From Lyophyllum atratum (Eukaryota; Basidiomycota; Agaricomycetes; Agaricales; Lyophyllaceae), in assembly GCA_014905825.1 (NCBI GenBank), contig JACGCN010000005.1, positions 1,612,001-1,676,000 on the forward strand: a stretch of DNA of 64,000 nt, given 5' to 3'. Shown piece after piece: positions 42,873-56,043 of the stretch. The notes beneath the pieces are model-generated. The model saw only the letters and a program-made list of their open reading frames with translations, made no database searches and was not told the origin of the DNA. Within the stretch, counting starts at the first letter, position 1, and the number at the start of each line of letters is the position of its first letter. The position numbers were made by a program, and so were the translations under genes.

Positions 42873-44622
42873 AGAATGCCAATCCCGGGGCTCCAGGGAT
42901 GTTCCGTTCAAATTCTTCATGTCCCGCTTTGGTCCAGCTTACGACATAAATGGATTTACATGATTGATCTTGAAAATGCAGGCTTACTTCCACGGACTGG
43001 ACAACATTGGACTTCATTTCGACAATAATGGACACTAAGCTTACAGTATGTTACTTGGACTGTACCCTATGTACCAACTTGAAACCCCCTTCTACTGGGC
43101 TAGAAAGGCGTCAAAACGAGGGACTGGCTTGTATCATGTAGTAGTATTCAATATATTTGGATATGCTAGGCTCACTATCGATGCCACCCACCTGGTGGCG
43201 CATCTCGAGGTTTAAACATACCGTCGCATATGACTGGCGATCCTCGGTTGTTTAATGGGAGTGACATGGTTTCTATATGAAGACTTGGATGCCTTGCAGT
43301 TCCAATGATTCCATACCATGTAGCTCCTGGCCACTGCCGTCAGCAAACCCCTGCCGAGTTCACGATAAAAGGAAGTCAAGTTATTTCCGAGACTAACCTT
43401 GAACCTTTACTGGTACTGGCAGGCTCGGAAAGCTAGAATTCCGATGATTTGCTGCTTCAGGTCTAAATCACACCATTGCCACCTCCGAAACTAGGACCTC
43501 TTGATAGACACCCGCGTGTGCTTTCCGTCTTCCAACCCTAATATCAATGGTATAAAAGCTCACAGCACACGTCATTCCAACGCACCCTGCCTCCATACAT
43601 TATTACCAGTGAGCATTGTAGATTCATATTTCTTGAAACTTTTGAACACACCTTTCGTCTCATATCATAGCATTGGTCTAGTGTTATGCGTCTCATACAA
43701 CCGGTCATGGGTAGCATCTTGACCTTCGCCCCCCTTGCCTCCCTTCTCCCCCATCGGGCAAATCTCATGTCCTCGGAATTTTGCGATTATAGAGGCTCGT
43801 GAATTCTAGGGCAAGAAACAGATTTTATGTCATTTTCGCTTTTCTTGCCTATCTCGGTGACTCTGTGGCGCTAGGCCGCCACACAGAGCCACACAGATGC
43901 GCATGGTAGAATAGCAGGACGAAAATATTCGATGTCATGAATGCTCAGCGTGAAAATGCCAATGGCCCGTACAGATCGTGGTCCGACGGGAGAAACTCGT
44001 CTTCGCGGTGGCGCCAGGCTAAGTGCCGAATCTCTTGGACCATGATCTTTAGTCTTCAGCGATCTAGCAATGAGGTCGATTTCATTTCGTTTTTTCCCGC
44101 CTCAGACGGCGCCCTAAGCCAGCCTAAGTCTCGCGCTCAATCATGATGAACCTAGTCCGGTATTCTTATCCTGCAGCGCGTCCCGTGCCGCATAGATTGC
44201 GAGCCCCCAGGAGTAGATTGGTTGAAATACAAGGCCAGAACAATTGGAATGGGTGGTCCGCCCCTCGACTTAGGTCGTCACCCTAGATGAGTAGTATCCA
44301 AAGATCCTCGAAAGGAACTCCGAGTCGAAGGTCAGTGTTTCTCGCTATTCCTCGCTGCCATTTGCGGTCCAGGTATTCTTGCGCTTTTCATAGTTTTCCT
44401 GAGACGTTGGACGATGTGGTCCTGGAGGGTCCTGCTGGAGGAATTTCAGAAGCCTTTTACAGAGAAACTTCAGAAAGATTCGGTTGTAGGTTGCTCAGGC
44501 TCATGTGATCTTGACGTCAAGGCGCGATTTCACAGCGGATTCCACTTCCGCACTCTCTGTCACCTCAACCATGTCACATCTATCTCAATATCTCAACAGG
44601 ACGAGCCAAGTATTTCGGGACA
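42873..44622. other. Intergenic, no supported gene
   Basis: 1.75 kb with only short, unconvincing frames. A small imperfect palindrome (GTGGCG-CTAGGC-CGCCAC core) lies near 43865-43882. A frame starting MWSWRVLLEEF at 44414 might be an upstream exon of the CIA30 gene, but no clean splice was found. Confidence 0.5.
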
Positions 44623-45592
44623 ATGCCTCCAGAAGTAATTAGTATCCAGTTCCTCTGGTGGCACGAAAATTTCAGGGCTGACCGGCGTATGAACCTAGTG
44701 CTACGAATGCAAGGGGCAGACGCCGTGCCTCGCGCGCCGCGCACACTCTTCACTTTTAACTCTCCGGAGGATATAAACCAGTTTGCGACTGGCTGTGATG
44801 CCGACATTGGTGGGACCTCGACAGTCCATTTGGACCTGGAAGAGTCGCCCCAAATCAATGAGAGCATCGGACGGCGTGCTACAGGCAAGTTCTGGGGCGA
44901 GATGCGGCTAGGAGTTAGGTCTGGCCTAGAGGGGAAGCTGCGCGGTGGATATGCTGGATTCCGGAACAAGGTACGTCGCGTTCTCGTGCTTATGTTTGTT
45001 TCACGTCTTGGCAACTGACTATTCTGTGCAAGTCGAGACCAACATTGTTTGGAGATATCATGGACGACGTGTCCAACCATGAATATCTCGCGTTGCGAGT
45101 ACGGATAGCTGGGGACCCTCGAACGCGTACCTCCTATTTTGCGAATATACAAACAGACGGGCCCATCTCTACTGACCTCTGGCAACACCGTCTGTACTTC
45201 CAGCGGCACGATAACTCATGGGAAGACTTGTTTGTAAGCCTTACGGCAACCTGAGAGTGTAGTTTTCACCCTGACGCATTACCACCTTAGATCCCGTTTG
45301 ATAACTTTGTTCGAACGAATTCTGGGGAATTGTCTGAAGACCAGATCAAGATGTACCGCGAGAGGATCCGTAGCATTGGCATATCCCTTCTTGGTGGTAA
45401 TAGCGGTGTCACTGGCCACTATGAGCTGGGTATCGACTCTATCCGGATTGTCAACGAAGAAGATGTGATCAGAACCCCTCCAGGTGAGCCCGGAGCTTTT
45501 CCTCTTGTCTAGGTTCTAAGTGATTATTCCTTGCAGGAGAGAAATTGCCACCACTACAACATGACGCACCAGAGGATGAGAAGTCGAACTGA
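44623..45592 (+). CDS. CIA30/NDUFAF1-like complex I assembly factor
   Basis: A mitochondrial protein of the CIA30 family, needed for assembly of NADH:ubiquinone oxidoreductase. Family features are RTLFTFNSPEDINQFATGCDADIGG in the first exon (split here into RTLFTFNSPED and ATGCDADIGGTSTVHLDL), GKFWGEMRLGV, the RVRIAGDPRTR segment, SYFANIQTDG, WQHRLYFQR, WEDLFIPFDNF and the closing RIRSIGISLLGGNSG with LGIDSIRIVNE. Three short introns are consistent. The start is uncertain: ATG 44623 opens the frame, ATG 44691 (MNLVLRMQGAD) aligns better with the family, and an upstream exon with the targeting peptide may exist. Stop TGA is at 45590-45592. Confidence 0.88.
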
Positions 45593-45978
45593 GGACTCTT
45601 CATCGCACTAGTGGAAGATGGGACGAGTAGGATGTATATCGCTCGACTAATGTACCTATTCACAATAAGACCATTTTATATCCTTATGTCTAGTTCGCCA
45701 TTCATTCGGAATGGCTCGGCACGAGAAAAGAGAGAAGAATGAACAAGATATCCAGAGGACTGGGAAGGGGAATTGAACAGAAAGTCGTAATCATGAAATG
45801 TGGACACGTTCTAAAGTATATATACATAAAATTCTTTCTGTTCCGACGAAACCTTTCCGTAATTGTGCAGAAACGAGAGAATGAATACCGCTGAGCTAGA
45901 TGTGAGGGAGGAGAAATGAAGCATGGATGGGGTACGAGGGTAATGTGGAAACTAAGAGAAGGAATAGTGACAGCGTCA
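45593..45978. other. Convergent 3' region between CIA30 and Ras
   Basis: 386 bp between two stop codons on opposite strands; both 3' UTRs. No gene seen. Confidence 0.6.
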
Positions 45979-47067
<1,089 letters not shown>

Positions 47068-48429
47068 ATCTGACCTAGTATGAATAGGAAGGAAAGGATA
47101 TAGGTATAGAAGAGAACGGGAAAAGGGGACACGGAGGAAAGGGAGGGGGCGCGTGGAGATGCGAAGGACAGGTCAATAAACAGGCACTCTATATTGACCC
47201 GATGCAAATGGCCAAGCCACACCAAACAAAACGATCACCCTTTCCCGAATGCGCACTATCCTTGAATCAGAATGGCTTATGCATGTTCTCTTTCGCTAGA
47301 AGGCTGTGGTTTTTCGACTGCAATATCTCTGCCATATATCCCTGACATACAGCTCTTGTGCAGCTCGAACTGAATCCTGCGGGACCGACCCTACTTTCCT
47401 TGTGTTTCCCAATCGGCACCACAATCTCGTGCTCCTCTGATACAGCTGGCCATCACAATGATTGATGTGGATGTCGTTTGAGAGCATAACTCTTCTGCTG
47501 TGGTAAAACTGGCCATCTTGTGATGGTTTCATGCTACTTCAAGCTCAACAGGCACGTCAAATATCCTGCAGCTGCCATGCGCCTGAAGTCGTGAGAGGCT
47601 TTCCTCGTTCATCGACGTCGACGCCGACGCCGACACAGCCCATGGCGCGCTTGGGTACGCGCTCTTCGTTGGGCGAAGCTAATCACTACCCCACATCAGC
47701 TTAGATGCTAAATATCTATTTATCATGGGACATAAATGGAATCTTTAGGCTGTGTATGTCGCTTCTTTTCCCAATTACAGTGGTATTTGGTTTCCATTTG
47801 CGGTTCCCCTGATCTTATTATCATCTGGCAGCCACCCATCCATCGTTTGACTCCAGAGATTAGGGGGTCAGGTCCTCATCAGTCGCCGTTACTTGCACAG
47901 GTTCGCACGCCGCCCAGAAGTTGACCTGACTCAGCGTGACTTCTGTGTTAATGGTTCGTGCTTGTTCAGGTTGTATATCTTATTAGCCCATAGCAATACA
48001 GTTATGTGGGACTTCACACAGTACGATGATCCATGATCTAGTTGTCGCATGGGTCGCCAACTTTACGCTGCGCGTACTCTTGATATACGGGTTCTACGTA
48101 GGGGCGTACTCTGCAAAAGGCGATACGCGTCCAGAAATGTCACAATGATGCAGGAGTCAAAGGAATAGTAGGGAATAAGACGCGGAATCCAGGATTTTGG
48201 AAGCGAAAGTAAGAGTATCCACGCCCCAAAAGTCCAGAGTACATGACCAGGTGTCCGCACTGCTCCTAATGGATTCAAAATCCGAGTATCGAGCTCAAAA
48301 GGTAGCAGATGGAAGATCAAATGTTTGCACCGCTTCGCATCTAAGCGTGGCGGGCGGTATATGGATATGACTGAAATTCAACCCGCCCCACCGGGTGGTG
48401 TCGAATGTCACAGAAAGGACATCCATTTA
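47068..48429. other. Intergenic, no supported gene
   Basis: 1.36 kb upstream of Ras. It contains a G-rich, purine-rich stretch just upstream of the Ras start (about 47100-47160) and a short GAC/GCC triplet run near 47614-47633. No coding pattern was seen. Confidence 0.55.
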
Positions 48430-50251
48430 TTAGCGCTTGTGTTCCGAGTTACTGTCAGGCGGACGGCGTGATCTTCTCGACGAATGGGTCGCTGATGATT
48501 CTGATGAACAGGGTATAGGCATCGGGGAGCTTGACCTGCGGCTGTCATGCGAAGAGTGCCGCGATCTGTGGTGCCTCTCAGAATCGCGGGACCGTGGGGC
48601 GGGTGAACGTTTGCGCTCTGAATGAAGAGACCTAGGTATGCGGCTCTCAGGGTAGGATGGCTGTGATCTATGCGTATCGCGTATCTCGCGTGACTGGCGA
48701 TCTGACTGATGATTGGAGTCGCGGCGAGAGCGGCTGCACTCGCGACTATGTCCACGCGACGAATGTGCGTATGCCTTTTCGGAGCCGCTCGAACAAGCGG
48801 AACGCGAGTCTGAACATCTCGAGCGCGATCGCCGATTTGTGTGCCTAGGTGGAGATAAGAGACCATCCGAGCTGGGGCAGATCGTAGAGTATGGGGCTGA
48901 GACGTCAGTTTCCCGGCGCTTCAAGGCATTATGGCGTCGGAGGTTCACTTCAGATGAAGGTGACAATGGCAACGGGATGTCTGCGTGAGGGGCCACCTCT
49001 GTGGAGGAGATTGACGGCGAAGTGTTCAGTCGCCGGGGAGCATATAGTTCCAGCCTCTTCAACTGGAATCACAAAAGGATTAGGTGTAGATTCAAGTCAG
49101 GACTTTAAGACCAGTAATTTACCTTGGTGGAGTAATCGAGTTGAGATTTTCCTATTTCCTCGCAAGATCTCCTGATGGTACTCAGCCCAAGTCCCCGAAA
49201 CCCAACGCTTCGAAGCTCATCTATGCGATCTACGATTATCTCCAGGTTAGTCTCCACCCGGCTCCAGTACTCTGCAAAAGCATCATTGAATGTGCCCAAT
49301 TTCTCTAATCCTTCTGCGGTACGTTCCAACAGGGCAATCGCTTCCCGGACCTGGTAAATCTTCTTTTCTCGTTCTAGAAGCAGGTCATCAGCATGAAAAT
49401 GCATGATTAACATGGGCTGTACTCACTTTCATTCTTCTTTGCGACGTGTATTTCCCTCGCCTCGAAGACCAGGGAGAGAAGTGGAAGCACGACAGGTAGA
49501 AATAATAGTGCCGGTGGGAAGGCCACTATAGAAACACCGGCGACAACTGCGGCACCAGCGGCGGCGCATGCCTTGGCTACTTTCAGGTTACGAATTTCCT
49601 TTTTGGCTGTTGCCAGTCTCTTGATATTTTGCTCCTCCTCCTGTGCAAGAGCGGAGACCTCCGTCGGAATCCGGTTGGTAACCTGGTTATACACGGGCGT
49701 CATTAAGGCTTGGTGTAATGCAGAGGAGGTGGATGGATACTCACCATATATATCTCTCTCCTTGTTGAAGAGAATAGCTCGCTGACTCGCTGCGCATGCC
49801 CGCGTGCCCGTGCAGCAACCTTCATCATGCCATAGATAAGCTCCCGCAACTCGTCCGCACCAGTTTTCTTGTTCTGGATATAAACAAAGAACGTGGACAG
49901 GTCTTGAGAGAGTCTGATTCCGTTCATAGCAGCCTCTCTACTGACGTCAATAGCGCTGTAGAACACATCTCCTATATTCTGTACTTGGAGGATTATGTCT
50001 TTCACGGGAGCATAATCCGAGCTAGAAAACCACCGGTATCGGCGTCACCAAGATGATAGATGAAATAAATCAGCATACGTTGCTTTGTACCACGGTTCAA
50101 TCAAGGCTGTAGTGTCGCATATAGCTATAGCAAGTAGATCGGCATCAACAGTAGGACGCTCTGAGAGGACTGATAGGGCATCGACTTGAGACGCGTGGGT
50201 CATGACTAGACGGAAGTGAGGTGCAAGCGAGGCGCTCGAGTCGAACGCCAT
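48430..50251 (-). CDS. Uncharacterised helical protein with central hydrophobic hairpin and RS-rich tail
   Basis: Not a named family for certain. Exons in order: an N-terminal helical part (DALSVLSERPTVDADLLAIAI split as SERPTVDADLLAIAICDTT, IEPWYKATYADL), then VKDIILQVQNIGDVFYSAI and LSQDLSTFFVYIQNKKTG. A coiled coil ending EEEQNIKRLATAKKEIRNLK precedes a hydrophobic hairpin of about 45 residues (AAGAAVVAGVSIVAFPPALL, FLPVVLPLLSLVF). A second coiled coil (LLEREKKIYQVREAIALLER) leads to AFAEYWSRVETNLEIIVDRI. This long-helix, hydrophobic-tongue, long-helix plan resembles alpha-helical pore-forming proteins of the ClyA/HBL/XaxA kind; this is an architecture-based inference. The last exon adds about 200 residues rich in Arg-Ser dipeptides, unusual for that group. 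Start at 50251 is uncertain. Confidence 0.65.
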
Positions 50252-51191
50252 TCACTGAGGGAGTCTTTATACGAGGCACTCGAGCTGATGCAAATAGCTC
50301 AGGTAGCTTGCAGTGCAGAATCCGCTGCACAATCATTAGTACTAATCAGTACTACAATCTTCGGGCAACCGCGCGAGCGCAAGCTTCTGGCATCATCGAC
50401 GAGATTCCAGTACACCTTCTCATACGCTATCCCCAACTTTGTCTGTCAGCTGAAGCTATACACAGCCGACAGACTGAAGCTAGCGCCCGTCAAGCAGTCC
50501 AACTTGGCTTAAACTTCCCAGAAACTTCCTAGCGGGTTAAGAGTCAGATTATCCAGTAAATAGGTGCAAGACCCGAGCCTTGCATTAGAACCTTCACCTT
50601 CATCTACCCCTGTGGTTGACGATGCCCTCCTTCGAGTGATGAAATTGAAAGTTTGAGTAGAAGATTTGTCGCTGAGATTCTTCGGAGACAACATCGACAA
50701 ATGAGTGATCGGAATCTAAACTCCGCTGTCGCGAACACGTGACGGATTTGGACATCTCCTCCACTCAACTTCCGCCCATGCATAGCTTCCTCAACCACAA
50801 TATGACTCTTAGAACGTGAGGCAGTACTCTCCACCGCACGATCACCATACGCATTGGCGACTTCTCGGACTGGCATGCGATAACGGCCATGCCGAAGAGT
50901 AAGGAAGTCATGGAATCGTGCTGAACCCATCCTAGTATAGTATAGTATGCTCACACTGCCTTGACATCCATGAACGGTACAGCACGGCGCATCCCATAGG
51001 AAAGGTGGAGGATGCGAGGGGCACCGCCTCGCATCGAACAGATGTACCCTAGTCTACATCTTAAGGCGCTCTTTATCTTATATCTCCTGCGCGCTGGATT
51101 GCCCCCATCTCTTGTCGCTCAATATCACACCTCCTAATCGTTGTAAGTAGACACCATCTGTTCTCCACCACCGCTTACCCATGTCAAGCAG
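50252..51191. other. Divergent intergenic region between the two helical-protein genes
   Basis: 940 bp. A minus-strand frame at 50604-50954 is open but has no recognisable domain and no splice support. A TAGTA/TATAG dinucleotide-like stretch lies at about 50933-50948. The right side likely holds the promoter of the gene at 51192. Confidence 0.5.
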
Positions 51192-52307
51192 ATGGACAAT
51201 CATATTCTGCGTAATTCTCCAACTGAGACACCGCTCTCCAGGTCGTCTTCACCTCACAATACCGTTGCTTTTACGCATTCGCATCCCCAACATACTCCTT
51301 CCCGACCTAGCCCCGCCCTGCATCTCTCGGCACATAATCCAGTCTCCCAGTCTAGTGTTAGGCCAAACAATCTAGCACCAGCCCTTGCTACTCTCTCGTC
51401 AGGCATCCAAAGTACAATGTCATCTCTACATAGTCTACAAACCGCGACGATCAATGCAAGCGGCGGAGGTAAAACTCGCCAGACCTGCGATATGTTTACG
51501 CAGATTCGGCAGTCTCTCCATCGCGAGTGGGAAGGCATCATTCAGGTCTTACGCAGGTGCTGTGACTTCAGTGGCAAGGCCACCTGCATTCTCGAGAGTC
51601 GAGACTCCTTCGGCGATGAAGAATTCGCCGACTACATACGAGAGCTTATCACGCTGGCGGGCGAGCTATTCTCAAGCTCCCAGGCCATGTTTTCGCTGCA
51701 TCGCCGCATCACAAGCGAGGTCATACACTTGACACCGCGCATTACGCCTTTTCTGCAGCACTCCAGCAAAGCGCCTCAGCTTTCTGTTTCGCAGAGTCGT
51801 CTGCAGCAGTTGAAGGCCACACATATGCCAGAGAAACCGGACGTACACGACTTCGTCCAATCTAACCTGCAAGCCGCGTACCCGGACGGACTCGTAGCTC
51901 TAGGGACGACCACGGCGGCACTTCACGAAACATCCCTTGGTCTCTCCATGGTGTCTCAATTTTGGTCTTCGATCCATGAAGATCACAAGTACCTCATGCG
52001 TGACGATTCTCAGCCGCCTAACTTCACGCAAGACCCTTAGTTGCTGAATGGATGGGCCGAAAATATGGAACTCTTAGTCTCCACTATCTCTCACCTCAAA
52101 AAGATGTGCGACGCGATCACTATTGAAGCCGTGGGCGCGTATTCGCATACTGGCAGTCGGCAGTCATCTCGTACATCAAGCTATGCTTCCGAATGCTTGC
52201 CTGCTCATCCTCGGACGGACATGCAGAGGAGAAGCACTGCATCGAGCTGGGAAGATGGTGTACCTAATTGTTGGGGCTTACTTTCTGGTGCTCGACGGAG
52301 ACGTTGA
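51192..52307 (+). pseudogene. Uncharacterised helical protein interrupted by an in-frame TAG
   Basis: The first 282 codons (51192-52040) have a Pro/Ser/His-rich N-terminus, then mostly helix: MFTQIRQSLHREWEGIIQVL, FADYIRELITLAGELF, LHRRITSEVIHL, and a closing GLSMVSQFWSSIHEDH. TAG at 52038-52040 ends the frame, but the same frame stays open for 88 more codons. The next 30 or so still look like an amphipathic helix (WAENMELLVSTISHLKKM), so the stop appears to cut a once-longer protein. The layout near the end, an aromatic-Trp helix followed by a final helix, resembles the divergent gene at 48430-50251. The function is unknown. Alternatives are stop readthrough, or an intron ending at this TAG, though the only candidate (donor at about 51989) gives a stop two codons later. 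Confidence 0.5.
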
Positions 52308-52490
52308 AGAAGCCCGAGTGACCCAACGGTGGGGTGTGTGGCAGTTGAATCGCTTTTACGTGAGGTCGAGTGCGTAGACAGACCCATTAACGCTCCTTTA
52401 CATACAGCCTGGACATAGCAATAGGTTCCGGACATTAGATAAATACACTCTTGTATCGATTTTTGGTCCCCCCTCATCATAATGATGTGT

Positions 52491-53662
52491 TTACTTCCTG
52501 CCCTTTCGCCTCCTGGCCTCAGTTCCGCTGAGCTCGCTTCCACTGCGTTCATCCTCACTAGGTCCACTAGCGGCCCCACTAGCAGCACCCTTCTTGGTCT
52601 TCCTGAGGTGGTGCTCGGGAATCCATTCCTCTTGATAGCCTCCAGCGCCAGTAGCAGTTACGGTACCAACCGGGGAAGAGACCGACGGGGCAGAAGTTTT
52701 CTTAGAACGGGTCTTCTTAGCCTGCGGAACGAAGTTCAGGTACGCTAGGTACGAGAGGCCACCGAAGATGGCTGCGACCATCAAGTACGTAGAGATGCTA
52801 GGAAAGAATTGACCATGAAGTGGGGCTTTTCATGACGTTTCGGGGAAAACTTACAGCTTGAAGTCCAGGATGGAAAGTTCGGGCTCTACAATAGTAACCA
52901 CTGAGTCGTAGGCGGGGACCCGGTATTTCGCGCCCTATATAACGCGTGAGCCGACGTTGACGCGGGAGGAATGAAAGGAAGAGACACACATCATCAGCAG
53001 CGTGTTCGAGCCATACATTCAGTCGGATATCTCCAGGCTGGAAAAGAATAATGTCAGCGCTTCTATAACAGACGCTGGCTTGCCATCGTTGATACCTTGA
53101 ATCTATGATGAGATAACCATGTCAATCAATGAACCTTAGGCAATTAAACATGAGGACGAACTCGCTAAAGAACGCATAAGGAACCTCCATTTTGACACCC
53201 TCCGCGAGGGGGACGCCAAATTTCGTGGTGGTAAGCTATACAATTTGTCAGTCATTCCGACTTCAAGCAAAGTTCGTTCGTTGCTGACATACGTTTTTAA
53301 CCAGACGATCGGTTTCAGGCTGGTGTACGGAGCCCGCAACACTGACCAACGTAAGGTTACGGCCCGACTTATTCTCAACGCTGAGAAGCAGCGTGTTCTT
53401 CTCCCCGTTCACGACATCTGGAATAGAACGGGTTAGACATGGGAGTCAGGAACATTCGACAGCACGGTGACGCACGTCCGAATAGGTTAGTCTCCGCGAA
53501 AGTCGCTGTAACGGCGACATCGGGATCTGCGACGCCCTCTGTGGAGGCTGAGGAGAATAAGACGTTCAACGGGGATGTCATTCCATATCGGAGCGCTGTA
53601 GACTTACTTGACGCAACCGAAAGGACGAAGGCAGCAATGGAGAGTAGAGCGTTGAAACGCAT
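52491..53662 (-). CDS. TRAP-alpha / Irc22-like ER membrane protein
   Basis: A translocon-associated-protein-alpha-type protein of the ER membrane. The start at 53662 yields a signal peptide (MRFNALLSIAAFVLSVAS). A lumenal domain follows with NGEKNTLLLSVENKSGRNLT, then VAGSVHQPETD and a KFGVPLAEGVKMEVPYAFF segment, all split by short introns. One transmembrane helix (MVAAIFGGLSYLAYLNFV) is near the C-terminus, followed by a basic cytosolic tail: AKKTRSKKTS, a Glu-Glu-Trp motif and a closing RRRKGRK. The order of signal, lumenal domain, TM and basic tail matches fungal Irc22 and animal SSR1. Exact role in fungi is poorly known. Confidence 0.82.
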
Positions 53663-54581
53663 CGTGGCCGGTGAGCAGAGAGAACCGCGAATGAATGTCT
53701 TTGAGGGTTTTGAACAAACTTGTAGCGGGATCTTGTCGAAAGAAAGAACTTGCACGCTCGTCAATCCCTTGCCACGTCTCCAAAACTCGGGTGTAACATA
53801 TCACATGATCAGGCACAGTGTAGTCACGTGGCTCTTGGCACCGATCAGGACGCGTTCGAAGATCGTGCTCCGACTCGCGTCCGTCGTGGAATGCCAATGG
53901 AGTTCGGTTCGAGTATTGGAGGATCAGTCACAGAGATGTTCAGATACGTCTTTTGTTTCACGCTTGTATAGGCACACATCCCTGGGTATGAGAGTTACAG
54001 ATTCCCCGCTCGTCCATGACCCCGAGAAATGACTTCATTGTCGCAGAATGGAGGGCTTGATGAGTCACTTTGGTTACTTCTGACTCTGCATATCGGTAAA
54101 CGTCTTCCGACTTCCCTGATCGTATCCTGCAAAGCAGAGTCTGACAAAGATCTGCTCGCCACATCCAAAACTGATTATAATAAATCTCGTTTCAGTGTCT
54201 GTTTCTGCTTATGGCCAGCCTTGTGGCGCTGTGACCGCGAGTGACCTGGCTCAGGCCGGCAAGAGAGTCGTATCAGTAGGACAAGTCCACGAGGAAGAAG
54301 CTCACGTAGAAGATGGGCTTTTCGCGCCGTGGTCCCCGTCTCGAGCCACCCAATAGCAGGCCAAAGCAGGTCCCGTAAACCGCCCAATAGCCGGTTCTCG
54401 AAACACAGAGATCACAAATTATTGTCAAGGCCAGATCAAGCCCGTGATCGGAAGTATCTATCCCATCTCGGGATGATATCATTGTGTGTACCGCTCCACG
54501 CCGCCGTTAGGTCGTGAAAATTAGGATTATGCACATAAAACATGCAGAGTGAACCTGTGTAGATACCTATAATACATTGGA
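53663..54581. other. Intergenic, no supported gene
   Basis: 920 bp between the TRAP-alpha start and the SWD2 stop. The plus-strand frame covering 53439-54032 is antisense to the TRAP-alpha first exons and has no family features. Confidence 0.55.
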
Positions 54582-55937
54582 TCAAGTGGGCCGAATCCCT
54601 TTCAGCAATCCCCGAGCAATCTCATCTGGATCCCCTGACGTATCAGGTAACCAAAACGCCTGTATAGCACGATAAGAAACAAGGATATGCAACATGAGCG
54701 TTCTGCCACAAACCAGTTCAGATCCTGCTGTGCACAGCATGGCGACACGGGGATTAAACTTTACACATCTCGATGGCCCTGGATGGCCGTCTAGTGACAC
54801 AAGAGGTTGTATTCTCGTTGGCGGAGCTTTGAGATCGATTGGGCCAGTCTTGGTCTGCAGAGATTGCACATCCCATACCAACACTTTTCCGTCTAGGCTA
54901 CCGCCTACCACGTACTTACTATCAGGTGTCCAGCTGACTTCCTCGCCGCTGCTCCCCTTCGCTGGTTCGATACTGGGGGGCGCCGAGATTGATCGTCGCT
55001 CTAGTCCGACATGACCTTCAAGTTTCGCAAGTAGATGCCCCTCGTACGCGTCCATGATATAATGTGCATCGCCGGAGCAGCCCACCAGAAGGAATTTCCC
55101 ATTGGACGAAAAGGACATAGATGTCATGTAGATCGGTCTCGGGGGGTAACTGATAAGGGACAATGTAGGATCTTCAAGGGTTATTGTAAGGAACGGCGCT
55201 TTATCGTAGTTATTTTGGTCATATAGCAGGATGCGCGAATAATGATTGACCGCAACCGCGAAGACAATGCCCGTCGCGTCATAAGCGATGATTGGAATAG
55301 AAGGAACAGTCAGAAGACCCCTGCAAGTTGGCGCACGAAGATCCCATAGTCGGACTGTTTTATCCAGTGACCCAGACATGAAGCCATCATCGATAGGCGC
55401 GACCTCCAGGGAGATCACTTTGGCCTTGTGGCCTTTGAAGTATTGTAGATACTTGTTGTCGTGTAGTGAGTGGTATCGGATAGTGTCGTCTTCTTTGGTG
55501 GATGCGTGGACGATGGCCGTGTTCCTGTGAGTGAATCTAGGAAGGTCTACACCATACTTCTTAGAATGCAGAGTCTTGATGAACCTAGAACAGCAGGTTA
55601 GCCTCAGAAGAACCCTAAGGAAAGAGAGAACTCGCTTGCCGGATTTGCAGCTGTACAATCGAAACGTCTCGTCTTCTCCGGCAGTAATGAGGTTATCCCC
55701 TTTATCATCGAAACTGATCCCGGTAATATGCCGGGGCCCCGCGTTCGGAGATCTTTGAGAGTAGTTTCCAGCTGCTGGTGTTGACACTGGTTCCAATGCA
55801 TTCTTGAATATTTTGGCTGGCTTCAGCTTGGTCTGAGGTTGGTTAGGTCAGGGAATGTGACAACAGAATTACGGTCACTCCCGTACCATTATCGTATTCG
55901 TCAGCGCCAGCGTCGTAGTATTGGCCTGAGGGGCCAT
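54582..55937 (-). CDS. SWD2: WD40 protein SWD2 (WDR82-like)
   Basis: A beta-propeller subunit of COMPASS (H3K4 methyltransferase) and of the cleavage/polyadenylation factor. The first exon MAPQANTTTLALTNTIM starts at 55937. It is followed by LKPAKIFKNAL, then WD repeats: ITGISFDDKGDNLITAGEDE, TAIVHASTKEDDTIRYHSLH, GFMSGSLDKTVRLWDLR and YMTSMSFSSNGKFLLVGCSG, with SWTPDSKYVVGGSLDGKVLV and VKFNPRVAMLCTAGSEL later. HDNKYLQYFKGHKAKV is a signature of the family. Three short introns lie in the gene. The stop is at 54582-54584. It is divergent from RPB5 with 106 bp between start codons. Confidence 0.92.
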
Positions 55938-56043
55938 GAGTGAGAGAGTCACGGATGAGACAGTGTGAGTGGACGTCGAGGGAATTGATAAATTACTGCA
56001 TGGAGGCGTCGGAGTTTCAATACTTTTCTGCGCCTTACACTTC
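55938..56043. promoter_or_regulatory. Putative bidirectional promoter, SWD2 / RPB5
   Basis: Only 106 bp separate the two start codons. Both products serve RNA polymerase II transcription, so co-regulation is plausible, but that is inferred from spacing. Confidence 0.5.

Noticed and set aside
43861..43890. Small palindrome near 43865
   Set aside because: Six-base core with imperfect flanks in plain intergenic DNA; too weak to call a terminator or binding site.
48657..48988. Plus-strand open frames opposite the RS-rich exon
   Set aside because: Mirror frames of Arg-Ser codons; no independent support.
50604..50954. Minus-strand 116-codon frame between the two helical-protein genes
   Set aside because: No domain, no splice signals and no promoter features; could not be supported.
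53439..54032. Plus-strand 197-codon open frame
   Set aside because: Antisense to the TRAP-alpha signal-peptide and lumenal exons, which have clear family features.
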